DNA of 64,000 nt from Blattamonas nauphoetae (lineage: Eukaryota; Preaxostyla; Oxymonadida), in NCBI GenBank assembly GCA_033064195.1, contig JARBJD010000290.1:29487-93486 (forward strand), in the 5' to 3' direction. Of this stretch, positions 11,901-23,900 are shown in pieces. Both the position numbers and the translations under genes were made by a program. Position 1 is the stretch's first letter. The number at the start of each line of letters is the position of its first letter. The notes under the pieces are model-generated. The model was not told where the DNA came from, did no database searches, and was given only the letters and a program-made list of their open reading frames with translations.

Positions 11901-14900
11901 AAAGAGTGTGGGAAACAGGAGGATGAAAAGGAACAAAGTGAGAAGAAAGTAAAGAACCAGGGAGCCATGACAATGACGAAATTAAACGTGATCCCGTTGG
12001 CCCAATGCTCGCTGATCTCGCTGGAGAATGATGGAGAGTGGGTGGTATTGGACAACATGGGAATTATGGCGATGAGCGCGATGACATACAAATACAGTTA
12101 GACAAAAACAACAACACAGCCGATCACAATCAAGATCACCGTGTTCAACTCATCGCTGGCAGATCAAGGAATCTTTGCCCAGCCGCTGCTGATAGTAGTG
12201 TTAGAAAACCGCCCGTGTTCAGAAACCCGCAACGGGTGTTGGAAAAACCGCAACCGGACGATCTTCATCATAATAAAGCTCTTTATCCATTTCTACACAC
12301 TAATCTCCAATTTTCTCACCTTTTTGAAAAAAATCAATCACAAACAATCGTGAAGTGACTCAATTTAAACTGATCTTTCACGAGACTCTGAGTTGAAGTC
12401 AATATCTGTATGAGTCCCGATATTATCTCCTCCTCCGAATGTTGCATCTATTAGATTATCTCAGGTATGATTTTAAGAAAGAGACATACTTCATTGTTGA
12501 CACTTGGTAATTCTCCCTTGAATCGCTGATCATCTCACTACCAATGGTCGGGTGGAGTTGAAAAACAGGTATATTTGAGAATCGAGACGAGCTTTGTGGT
12601 TGATTGACATGAATTGAGTCGTGGGCTTAGAAACACCAATTTTAGTTTGAATCATGACCCATTGATGTCAATGTCGCATTTCACAGATGTGTTTTACCTC
12701 TTCATTTTTTCCAGAAAACTTATTCATTCCTTCTGTAGAGACCATGAGAAAAACAGAATAATGCATGAATGAAGTGGCGGTTTTATCACGCTGGTTGCGG
12801 TTTTCTGACGGTTTGCGGTTTTCTAACACCACTATGAGTTTGTTCACAGACGCCGAGCCCGAGATCCTTCTCAACAACGTGACCTTCAAGAATCTGATAA
12901 TGGTCGAGAAGACACAAGATTCCGGTGACACAGATCATCAAGATCGAATCGAATGGAGCGATATCATTCACCGACACAACGTTTGACGAATGAGAATATT
13001 CGAGCACAGACAATGAAAAGATCTTCATTGCAGGATCACGTCTTCACACTCAGATCAAGGCAGCGCAATGGAAAGACTCGTTCTTATCCACACAGATTAG
13101 ATCTGTGCTGATGTATTCTCTGGAGCCGCCTGAGATTCGCATCCTGCTGAACGCAAGCGTGAATGAGGCAAGCACCCATCCGAACTGTGGGTCGTATCGC
13201 TTCACTTGCTCATCGCTGGATTCAGGATATCGCTTGGCAGAGACGAACGAGTTTGAGGAAGTTCAGACGCAGGCGAACTCGGAATTGCTGAAAACGATGC
13301 GAATAACACATGAAGAGGTGATTCAGTCGCATTCGGAGGCTGAAATTCGGACGATCACTCAGAAGAGCGATGCTGGGATCGATGTGAATGCAGAAGGGAA
13401 GACAGCAACACTGAAGCACATGATCTTTAAGCTGGTCCCAGCGACGACGATGGAAACATTCGTGTCTGTGGAAACTGGTGTCCTGTCGCTGGAAAAAGTG
13501 ACACATTGGAACAGACACAGACACGGAGCTGGGAGATTCTCTACACTGCCTGATATGGATCAAGGAAGGGAGCACACTGATGCTGGTGGACACACCATTC
13601 AAATAGCTGAGTTTCACTCACGAGACACTCAGAACAGTGCTCTACATCGAAGCATGGGGAGTTCTGTCGACAACACAAGGCTCACCATTCATGGAAATCA
13701 ACTCGAATGCGACCGGATCACTTGTGTTCCTGGAATCAGATGATTTGGAACGAGACTCGAAGCTGGAGCCTCTGACGTTTTTCTCGTGCGCAACGGAATC
13801 TGTTCTTTGGGGAGATGGACGGGCTGACAGTGAACGACGATGGGGATGATAATGATGTGTGTGGACTGGTGGAGTTGCCGTGTTCTTCGCTGGACTTTGG
13901 ATTTGAACATCTGAAGAAAGAAGAGAAGACACTGGAAACAAGTTTCAAAGTGGAGACGATTCAGGAGAAGGCCAGACGAGCACAATGGACAATCTGAAGA
14001 TGGAGGTTGTGGAAGGAACACGAGAAAAGGCGGTTCTGACACTGCAGCTGCATCGACAATCGCGTTCACTGTGAAGAATGAGGAAAAGCTGAAGATTGGA
14101 TACAAAATCTGAACGAGCGTTCTATCAGTTTTGGAAGACAGCACATCGCCATGGCTTGCCAGAATCACCGCGAAGATCTGTGCACTGGATCCTCCCTCGG
14201 TGCGGCACTGTCATTCTTTGTGCGGAACAATCATCTTCTCTCGATGAGGGAGATCAACTCTGATTTCAATTTACTGCAACAATTTCAAAAAATGAGAGGT
14301 CACCAACACATTCTTCGTTTTCCACGTCACTTATTTTGATATTAGATGTTTTATAGTGAAAAATTGAGACAATAATGACAGATCTGCGTGTAGACTTTCA
14401 GATCTGCGTCTAGACGGATCTGCAGATCTGCGTCTAGACTTTTTCGGATCTGAGCCTAGACCTACCCACTGGAGATCAGTGAAGTTGCTGTGTCGATCGA
14501 GAATGTGTCTGAATCATTCATCTTTATCTTCGGAGACGAAAGTACAATTCTGTTGACCAGCAGCACCATCACAGGACCACCTGCAGTCGAGGACCCACAA
14601 GGCTCAATGACAGCCATTTGCACCTGGTCGAGTGGTCTGATAGTGCCTCCACAAACCCGTCAAAAATATATAAACCCGTTTTTATTCACCTAGACCCAGA
14701 ATTCGAACTATAGTGGAAAAAAGTCATCTTATATATTCCTAGAAATGCATTGGTGATGGTATTGAGAGAGAAATTGCACTTGATATTGATTGATGAAATG
14801 AGAATGGATCTAAAGAATGGGTAGTGAGGATGTAAGATGGCTGAAGAGCGCGTGTCCACAGGGGATGACCGTGTCTCAGTCTCGATCTGTTGTCAGAACG

Positions 14901-17900
14901 AGAAGAAGACACAGAAGGACAGGACGACGAGATCCTGAAGAGGCAGAGAGAGACAATGAAGAGAGAGGAGTGAAGAAAGATGGCAGAAGAGCAATAACGA
15001 TGAGAAGAGGAGAAGAAACACAAACCACATTCTCGATGAAGTATTCCTTCATTTTGAACGTTTCGAAGCATTCGCTGATCCTTCACATCTAGTCGAGAAC
15101 GCTCTTCTGCCCATCCGTGTTCTCGTTGGCGGCGGTGAGTGAAGCGACGGTGCCGACTTGGCTGGAAATGTATTTGTTGAACTTGCGAGCCTGCTCGACC
15201 ACTCTCCGCTCCATCTCCTTCTGCTGCTTCTCCACGTCGTGTTCTGTCACCGGCTGCATGTTCCGCTTCGATCGTTGTTTGCGAGGGGTCATGCTGGGCA
15301 CGTGCTTGGCGGGCGAGAGAGGTGCGAGTGACAGCTTCTTTCCCCTCTTCGTTTTGGCTGGCTAAGCAAGAGTGGGAACTTGGAGTGGCTGGATTGTCGT
15401 TTGGGACTGCAGATCGCTTCGGGTCCGCCGCAACTGTGTCTTGTTCACTTCCTCACCCTTCTCCAGCGCGTAGGAGTACTCTCTCACCTTTCTCATGTCA
15501 CTCTCAGTGAAGTGCATCATATACGATCCGATCTTGTCGCCGATGTCGTCCAAGTAGTGCGGTTGGTGTGAAGTGACGCTGGCAGGCTTGAATTTCTCGA
15601 TTGAGGAGAGTTGTGCAGCTGACTCGCTCACTCCAATACATTCTGTCTGCTTGTCGGTCGTGATGAGCCAGTCTTTGGAGAGAAGGTGCTCCAGTTCTGC
15701 GTTTTGGGCAAGGAGGGAAGAGACCTCGAAGGAGAGGGTGTCGATGCTGAAGGGAAGAAAGGAAAACAGAAAGGAGAATGATTGAGGAGAGAAGGGCATG
15801 AAAGAACGAAGAGCAAAGACGATGAATGAGATGAGATGCACACCGCTGGTTGGATTCGTCGAGTGACTGGTTTGTTGCGGTCAGGTTGGCTTTGAGTGTG
15901 TCTCGCTCAGTCGTGAGCTGATCAATGTTCGTGTTGAGTGTCTCGATGGAATGGCTCTTCTCTTTGTTCATCCCAATCCACTCATCCACCTCCCTCTTCG
16001 TCTCCTCCAACCGCGTGTTGTTCTCCCGCTCCATCTCCATCTTCTGCCTCGTCTACTCCAAACTCTTTTCCGGCGTGTTTTTGTCTGTGGCCAGCGAAGC
16101 TGCCTCGAACTTGGAACTCTGACATTGTTTCGGTCAGTCGAGCGTTCTCCTCTGTGAGACGAGTCAGTTCGGAGTGTTCCTCAGCCGAGACTGAACCTAT
16201 TGTTCGTAGTTCTTTTTCATACTTCGCCTTGTCAGCCGAGCGCTGTCGTTCTACTTCGACGAGTGTTGCTTTCAAAGAATCGATTATTCGCAACAGATCT
16301 GCATTCGATGCAGAAGATGCGGATGTGTCGACGAGTTGTTCTAATTCCTGTTTCAGAGATGAGTCGACACTGCCATCCTTCTGCTTGACCACTCCAATCT
16401 GCTGTTCGGCATCACTGTCCAATTCATTTGGAGAGAGACGGTGCTCTTCGGCTGTTGTTGGTGCTCATGTGAACTGCCTCGTTGCGACATGTGCATCTGA
16501 AGACGTTGTTGGCGGGGTGTGTCGTGTCAGATCAGCCGGACGAGTTGTGTTTTCCTGTTTGGGTTTTGGGTCCAGTTCAATCAAGTCGCTGTTGTCAGAA
16601 TCATCCTTCTTGTCCTCTTCCTTCCGCTCTGGCTCGTCCTGCTTCCCGCGAGGAGCAATTGGTGGGTGGGTGGAGCAGGGTGAGGGGAAGCATAGCTCGC
16701 TTTGGGATCGGAGGGAGAGTTGCAACTGTTGCTCTTGTCGACTCGCTGGTCATCTGAAAAACACCCTGAGGTGGATGAAATGGGGTGATATCTTTGGTGA
16801 CCTCGCTTTCTGGTGGGCCTGAGGCTGGATCACAAGGGTTCTGATGAGATGGATTCCTGGACCTGCCGGCGGGCGAGCTCGGTGGTGAGAGACCCTGCAA
16901 GAGAAGGAGTGCCGCGACGACTTGTGTGAAGGTGCGTATGAGCGTCTTCTCCGAGAACTCCTTCGCGACGTCGATTGCGTGCCTCACTGACTGGCTGTCT
17001 GGGAGGTGGCCATGAAGTCGTACTCGGCGGCGTTGGAGATCATCTCGAGCGCGTTGTCCATGTCGCTGTACCTCATCAGTCCCGCGCATCACCAGTCGCA
17101 CAAGGCCAGATGACGCCCCCACGGGCAAAGGTGGGCTGGCCAGAGTTCTTTGTATAGGATTCATTGACTCGGCAACATGTGTTAAATCATGTAAAGAGTG
17201 TCCAACATGATCTGAATGGTGATAAAGCAAGTTTACAACACGAATTGGTTGTGTCACGGTTCGTGTGATATTCTCTTCATTCATGGACAAACATCGAACA
17301 ATGGATGACTTTTAATCGTCTTGTGATGTTTGTTCCTCCAAATTCTCAATTAGATCTCCGGAGAACGAATTGATCATTGACTTTTGTGTTGGTGGTTGAT
17401 GAGCTTGTCGATAGATGTGGTAATCTTCTGAAAAAATAGTGGTGGTGATGGAGAAGAGGTGGTAGACGGGAAATTAGACATCGACGATCTTATATTCTGA
17501 GAGAGAGGGGGAGTTGAAATTAGATACCCATTCTTTGAAATTGAGTTCGACACAATTGAAATCAGATGCAGATAACCTAGATATTGCAACTCGTTTCTAC
17601 TTCACCTAACTTTGACTCACTGCTGAGATAATAGGATTATTAAGTTCTTTTCGAATAAAAACGGGTTTATATTTAAAAACGGGTTTGTGGAGGGTCTATG
17701 ATCCAGCTGGCCAACTGCACAACAACCCTCGACAACGTCAAGTTGACCCATCTCGATCAAGGAGCGATCAACATGAAAGGAGGAAACATCTCCATCGAAG
17801 CAGGGACATTCCACGACAACTCGCCACACCACCCGACCTTCAAATCATTCAGACGCAACATCCACTGCACTGATTCAGGCAATATCACCATCGAGAGTCT

Positions 17901-20900
17901 GACGGGAGGAGACGGGTTCAGAGGATCATCAGCGTGGATCTCGCAGAACGACTGCAATCTGATTGGCGAACCTTCGCAGATGGAATCTCCCCTCTTCATC
18001 CCAACACTGTCTCCAGACTCGAAGAGTACATTCAACAAGAATACTTTGTTGTTCACAATTGAAATCAGTGGATCTTTGCTCATTCCATGTGGTCTCTGGC
18101 TGGAGGTTGTCGAAATCACAAAAGACAAGACTGAAAATCAAACAAAATCGTTTGAAATGACCTCTTCTTTCTACGACACAATCACAGAAGACTCAATCTC
18201 ACTCAAATGGCGAGGAAGGCTCATCTATGGTAACAACCTCAAGACAGACTCCTTCGTCATCCAGCAGAGTTCATCCGAGAAGTTCTCGCAGGCCATCAAA
18301 GACAACATGAAATGGTGGATTCCTCCAAGACAAACGAGTGCTCCTCAACACATCGAGATAGTACACTGACGTGTAATGGGTGCCAGATCGAAACTGACAC
18401 AAAGAAACCAAATAAGAAGTTTTATCTGTTTCTTTAAACCCAACGGGGAACATAAAGTTCACAGGTTGGTTTGCCCCTATAAGGACCGTTGAGGAAACAA
18501 AAAAAGTGTGGGCAAGAAATCCCTAACAGGGAACAAAAACTTGCCAAATGGTCCAAGTGGACGAGGTGAAGTGAAACAAAACCAACACTAGTGGTACAAC
18601 AGAGTGTGCAGCCCAATTACCAGCTGTGGGGTCCAGAACGTGCCGGCTTGTGTGGCAGAGTTGTAATGTTTGAGGAGCACTCGTTTGTCTTGGAGGAGTT
18701 CCCCCTGGTCACTCCAAGCCCAAACGAGGGCTCCTCAACACATCGAGTGTTGAAAGGAGAAACTAAATGTATAAACTGAATGAAAAGAGAGAGAAAGAAA
18801 TCAATGAGAAGTGAAAGGAAGATAGTCCAAATGTGTTCTTCGATTCTCCTTACTACTTGTCGTGGCCGAATCCCTCAGGGGCTGCCACCATTCGCGTGCC
18901 AGTTCTGGAGCCGAGGTCCCAATCAAGATCGGCGCCGAATAGTAGTCGTCGGCCGCCGTTGATCGCTGCGACCACCCAACATGCCCGTTCAGGACGTCAA
19001 GTGGTACCTTGGCCACTCTGCGTAGGTAGCTTACGGAGGAATGCTTGATGGTATAGGGTCCGAAAGGTTCAGGGACTCCAATCTCTGTCAGAATGTCTTT
19101 TAACATAGCGGCAACCTGCGGCATCTTTGCAGCCGAACCATCATTCATGTTGATCCAGACTTTTGACTCTTTGAATTGATCTGGATCGGATAGCTCAGGG
19201 AAGGCGGAGATGACATTTGATCTGTGTTGTGACAGGGCAATGAATGGAGAGTAACTTGGTTCACCCTCATCGCGGACACAGCGGATTTCTTTTTCAGTTT
19301 GGTTCTTTTTCGCAATGATCGAGATAGTCGCGAAGGACTCAGGGTTGTGATCAGACTTCTTGATGAACTCAATATCCTTCCAACGGAGATTCACAATCTC
19401 CGTTCTGCGACAGCAGGTTGAGGCGAGGAGAAGTGCACAGGTTCGACGCTGATGTAGAGTGTGATCTGAGTGGGCTCGCTCCCAAGTTGATCGTACCCAA
19501 TCCAAAAGGAGGTTAATGTGCCACATCACATGGTATTTCTTCTGGTGTCTCGATGACGGGCTCTCCTTCGCTAGTAGTTTCCGGTACGAAGAGATGTGGG
19601 AGTGTGGAGAGTGGAGCGTTGGGTGAAAGAGGCCGAGGGACTTGACCACTTTGACAAGGACTGTGTGTGGTAGTTGACTGGGAGGAGGGAACTGTTGTGC
19701 GAGTTCCTCCATGAACGTGCACAGAATCGGTTCGATCTTGTTCGAAGGCTGGATGATGGTGTCGGACGAGAAGTTGTTGTTCTGGCAGAACAGTCGAAAC
19801 AACTTCCACGCTCGCATCCACGGTCCTTTCTGTTTATATCGCTTCTCCTCTCTTTGCACAACTCGTCCATCAATCTTTCCTATTCGACACAGCTCGCGGA
19901 AGAAGTGCAGTCCATCGATGTTCTCCTGCCCACTATAGAAACTCTTACCATTCCGGGCGGGAGCTTCAGCTCTCTGTCGTTGCTTAAATATTGAGTCATT
20001 TGAATGAATGGGCCTAGAACGAATGATTCCACTTCGACTTTTTTCAGGAGAGGGACCAAGGTTGATTGTCCCAGTTTGGGGTGATCAGAATCCCCTGATG
20101 AACTGTTTCCTTCATCAGCTTGTTCAGAACCCGAGTGATCAGCAGAATAGGAGGATGAAGAAGTGGTTGAATCATCCCGGACCAGTCGAGGGAGAATGCG
20201 TTTCTTCCAACTGCGTTTTCGTCCTGAGATAGCGAGACATATGCTGCGCATTGTTTGTTCAGCGCTGATGCAAAAGATCGATCTGCGGATCGAGTGACAA
20301 TCTTTCTTGAATGGTTTTCATTGCCTGTGGAGTGAATGTGTATTCTGCCTGCGGATGAAGTCTTGACAGGGCATCCGCAGTGGAATTGAGTGTCCCAGGG
20401 ATGTGGTTGATCCCGGTCATCGTCAGGCCCGCTGTCTGGATCGTTTTTAGTGTCAGCCGGGTGATTGGAGTCAACGCTGGGCATGCTCTCTGCCTCCGAA
20501 GGTTGTTGACTGCTGCAGTGTTGTCGCTGAACACCTGGACTGCTGTAACTCCTTGTGGATGGAGGATCGGTGCTGCTCGGATTACTGCAAACCTGATTGC
20601 TGCAGTTTCTTTCCAGTTGGATGTCTCTGTCTGTTGTCGTTCCGTCCAGCTGTCGTGTAGGTACGTTGTCTGTCCGTTCCTCTCCAATACACACCCCCAC
20701 CCCATGGGACTGGCATCTACAGTCAAGCTCGCTTGTGGGGTCTGTTGTCTGAACGAATGTGGTATATTCTCCGTGATCGTTGCCTTCCAGAATGTGATCT
20801 CTCCCTTGAGAAGGGGAGACAGCTGAGCCTTGGAGTTCCATCCTGCCTTCCGGACTGTTTCGTCTCTCAACTTGTTGAATCTTTTGAGATAGAGACTCGC

Positions 20901-23900
20901 TGAGGGAACGACTTCGCGCAAGAAGTTGAGCTGGCCTGTAATTTTCGCCAGCGCTCTGACCTGTATCAGCTGGCTGGATACCGCCTGCGGCCAAAGAATG
21001 CGAAGGGTGTTCAGCAGCTTGCTCTGCCTGGACTGTGTAATGGAAAGGCTCTGAGTATGTGATGCTATCGTCCAACCGAGAAAGTCGATCGTTTGACTTG
21101 GGATTGTCTGACATTTGTTCTGAGACAGTTCGAATCCCAGTGCTTCCAACCTTTCCATGGCTTGCTTTGTCTTCGTTTCTGCTTCCTCTTTGGTCTTGAA
21201 TAGGAGTAGAATGTCGTCGAGGTAAAACACAATTGGAGTCTGGAGCTCTTCTCTCATCGATTTGACTGCAATCTTGATAATTTTTGTGAAAGTCCGCGGT
21301 GCGGTTGCAAGCCCGAAGGGCATTCCAACATATTGGTAGAAGGTGTTGTTGTAGCCGAAGCACAGATAACGACGAAGCTGAGGAGGTACTATGACATGTT
21401 GATAAGCGTTCCGAATGTCTAGACTGGTCATCCATTCCCCACCGACAATCAGGTCCATCACTGTTTTGATATTTTCCATTTTGAAATGGTCCACCTGAAT
21501 CTCGTCGTTCAGAGGTGACGCATTGAGTATTTTTCGGAATTTCCCCCCAGGCTTGGGGACTAAGAACGTATGGAGCGACATTCCTACTTCCTGAATCGGC
21601 ACCTCGACAACAACTCCTGCCCTCAACTCTTCCTCCAGGAGAGCCCGGAACGCCTCCGTTTCCTCCGGGTTCCCACGGAACGGAGGCGCCCAGCTCAAGT
21701 TCTGGAGTCGCTGTGGAGACTCCGCATCTTTCCAATTCCAAAGTGCACCTGCCTGCACTCGCTGCGCTCCCCCAACTTTCGTCCAGTTGTCTATTGAGTT
21801 GAGGAGACGAAGTGGGAGAGGAATCTGCTCTGAGACTAAATTCGAGGCCGCTGTTTTTGATACCCTCCTTCCAAAACCCGTCACTTTCCAAAACCCGTCA
21901 CACTTTTGACGGGTCATCTTTTTGTTGTTTCCACCTCTCATTTTCATCTCAAAATTGTTTTTATTCAACTTTTTTTTGAAATGAAATCAATTGAAAACAA
22001 ATCGAGAAAAAAGTCAACATAGTAATACCTCCTTGTTCTGGTCAAGGTGATCAACCCTGAATTTTGTTGTGGGTGATCCTCCTCGACCAGTCATCGTACA
22101 GACCTCTCGTTTTCACTGAATCGAATGTTTTGGTGGAATTGAAGCTTTTCTGTCATTTTCAATCTTGTTTATGCAACAGACATTTCCGTCATTTCATCAT
22201 TTTGCGCCCAACGATCAAAAATGCAACCTTTCCGTCACTACAACTTCTTCACTTGTCACAAATTTTTGTAAAAATCATTCGGAGAGCATCATTCTCTTGG
22301 TCAAATGATAATTTCTTCAAAAAAGTTTAGATAGATGCCAAATTTGTGTGAAAACTGTCGAAAACATGAGTTTTTAGAAAAAGATGAGAATTAAGAGTTG
22401 TTCAGAAAAGAATGAAAATGGCAGAAAAGCTTCAATTCCACCAAAACATTCGATTCAGTGAAAACGAGAGGTCTGTACGATGACTGGTCGAGGAGGATCA
22501 CCCACAACAAAATTCAGGGTTGATCACCTGGACCAGAACAAGGAGGTATTACTATGTTGACTTTTTTCTCGATTTGTTTTCAATTGATTTCATTTCAAAA
22601 AAAAGTTGAATAAAAACAATTTTGAGATGAAAATGAGAGGTGGAAACAACAAAAAGATGACCCGTCAAAAGTGTGACGGGTTTTGGAAAGTGACGGGTTT
22701 TGGAAGGAGGGTATCGTTGGTTGTATGGGCCTTTTGTTTGATTCGGGGGGAGGCCTGACCCCCCACTGGGAGAGAAAGCCGAATGATTCATGGTCTGAGA
22801 TTGACTATGACCGCCCTGTGTTCCATTTGACTGGCGCTGATTTGGAGGGGTGAGCAGATCTGAATCCACCGAGGCAGGCTGAGTTAAGTTCAATATAGAT
22901 GCTATTCGACCAGAATTCGAAGGTGTCACGTTTCTGGCATAATGCGCGCAACACGCCGCATCAGCAGAAGACATCATTGCTTCCCCGATCGTCGACAGAA
23001 TGTGTGAGGGAGGTTGTTCATCGCATACTTGTCCGTAGACCTCAGCCATCAAGCCAACTGAAGAAAGGCTGGATTGGGTCGATGTAAGGAGCGCCTGATC
23101 TTGAATTCGTCTGTCCGGAGTGAGAATGAGGCTATTCTTAGCCATTTCGACAGGAATCTCCAGGACGTTCCGCATTGAAGATGATCGTAAGTTCGATGCG
23201 TCCCTCTGCTGGGCCGGAAGCGCAACCTTAAGCCAACCCCTTTTGAAGGTCGGCTCTTGCTTTCGCAACTCCCGGAGAATATTCTTTTTCAATTGTTCTT
23301 GTCTTCGGCGGGAACTGCGGTGCGACATGCGTCGTGACCAGTGTGTTCTGGATGAGCTTGATCTTGACCGACTTCCGTGATGTTTCTTCCATCCTTTTGC
23401 TTTTCGTCGATGATCTCTCCTTTTTTGGTGACTTCGTCGCCTTTCATCACGAGAACTCGATGAGGAACTGTCTCTGCTGGACGATAAGGATGATGAAAAT
23501 TCTGATGTGCTTGTGCACGAGTCATTGTTGTATTTATGCCGGTTGTGTCCATTTGAACGTGCTGAGCGCCGTTGATCCCGAGAAATAGATGAATCTGAAT
23601 CCTCAGCTGGATCGATTCCACTCGCCATGTTCCGCTTCATTTTTCGGATTTCTCTTCCCAAAAGTTGCTTCCTGTCACTTTCTTGATGTTGTGAATCCAT
23701 CGATTGGGCATTGTCTCGACTTGATTCCATGATTTTTTGCGTATTCATCTGAGTCAACAATGTTGGTATTTTGTCTGCAATCTGAGCCGCAAGCGTAATA
23801 ATAAGCTCGTCATCGAACTGCTGGCGGACTTGTGATGGAGTTTGCGGCAAGGTCTCTTCGTTTCGAAGTTGAGACATGTTTCGATCTGGCACCCATTACA

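Larger units (their letters stand above)
9572..14467. mobile_element. Mutator-like element 2, gene-carrying (4896 bp, 9-bp target duplication)
   Basis: Perfect 9-bp repeats ACTGGAGAT flank it (9563-9571, 14468-14476). Its ends match element 1 for about 95 bp (9572-9666 and 14373-14467), including the GGGTARGTCTAGG tip and the CAGATCTG palindromes. The interior holds a glutamate/lysine-rich coding remnant (about 10140-12100) and a fragment of another receptor-family gene (12106-14000), with a smaller element nested in it (12194-12833). No transposase was found. This is the structure of a Pack-MULE. Confidence 0.85.
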
